Shown here piece after piece: positions 28,298-28,381 of a DNA stretch of 28,381 nucleotides. The stretch comes from Stentor coeruleus (lineage: Eukaryota; Ciliophora; Heterotrichea; Heterotrichida; Stentoridae), in assembly GCA_001970955.1 (NCBI GenBank), contig MPUH01000953.1, forward strand, positions 1 to 28,381, written 5' to 3'. The notes below the pieces were generated by a model that had not been told where the DNA came from, did no database searches, and saw nothing but the letters and a program-made list of their open reading frames with translations. A program made the translations under genes and the position numbers. Positions within the stretch are counted from its first letter, which is position 1. Every line of letters begins with the position of its first letter.

Positions 28298-28381
28298 TAG
28301 TTAAAGTTATGCATTGAGAACTTTGCTTTGATTTCTTTAACAATTTCTACACAAAGTTCTTTCATTCCAGGTTTTTCTAAG
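28298..28381 (-). pseudogene. Partial C-terminal coding end, related to 27.1 kb
   Basis: The frame entering from the right edge reads LEKPGMKELCVEIVKEIKAK, then FSMHNFN, and ends at TAG. It matches the last block of the relic at 27057-27125 (LERPEIKEL...AVRKIKE). It may be the intact 3' end of a gene outside the window or a second relic; this cannot be told here. Confidence 0.35.

Larger units (their letters stand above)
26664..28381. other. Gene-poor end of the window with relics
   Basis: There is no intact gene in 1.7 kb. A minus-strand relic lies at about 27057-27610 and a related piece runs off the right edge. Other frames (such as 27944-28126, minus) are low-complexity and not supported. 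Confidence 0.45.

Noticed and set aside
1..28381. CRISPR array, tRNA, rRNA, prokaryotic operon signals
   Set aside because: No regularly spaced repeats, no tRNA B-box-like sequence, no rRNA core and no Shine-Dalgarno pattern were seen; the introns and gene content show a eukaryote.

Overview
The window looks like macronuclear DNA of a heterotrich ciliate, most like Stentor. This is inferred from three things seen in the sequence: AT-rich DNA with TAA, TAG and TGA all serving as stops of plausible genes (standard code); introns of exactly 15 nt with GT...AG ends (two repair or join clear reading frames, a third lies in a decaying one); and very tight gene spacing with many cilium-linked genes. 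No telomeric repeat, tRNA or rRNA was seen.

Layout. At 132-674 there is a UBE2S-type ubiquitin-conjugating enzyme. About 1.0-1.37 kb carries no protein gene but folds into a candidate RNase P/MRP-type RNA. At 2.1-3.9 kb a seven-transmembrane protein (minus) and a secreted-domain/one-TM protein resembling Atg27 or mannose-6-phosphate receptors (plus, with a 15-nt intron) diverge from a 47-bp spacer. From 4.3 to 7.2 kb lies an unknown ORF that breaks by frameshift, followed by a decayed ISXO2/Merlin-like transposase and other fragments. At 8.6-9.3 kb is a putative dually lipidated membrane-anchored protein; at 10.5-12.4 kb a basic IQ-motif protein; at 13.1-14.6 kb an ACSF3-like malonyl-CoA synthetase. 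The 14.6-16.0 kb interval holds 46-bp tandem repeats and a clear calcineurin pseudogene fragment. At 16.45-20.4 kb three genes are packed together: a TTLL6/13-like tubulin polyglutamylase (plus), a TPR protein with FKBP-like domains (minus) and an SHIPPO/STPG repeat protein (minus). At 21.2-21.9 kb is a small coiled-coil protein; at 23.4-25.2 kb a two-exon coiled-coil protein with a CxxC motif, resembling QRICH2/DUF4795; at 26.3 kb a short coiled-coil protein. The last 1.7 kb holds only decayed gene pieces.

Theme. TTLL (tubulin glutamylation), STPG and QRICH2-like proteins are all known from cilia or sperm tails, and the IQ and coiled-coil proteins could belong there too, so much of the window may serve the cortex and cilia. 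Between the intact genes are several gene relics, unusual for compact macronuclear DNA. Three single N bases, each flanked by direct duplications of 45 to 168 nt, look like unresolved assembly joins.
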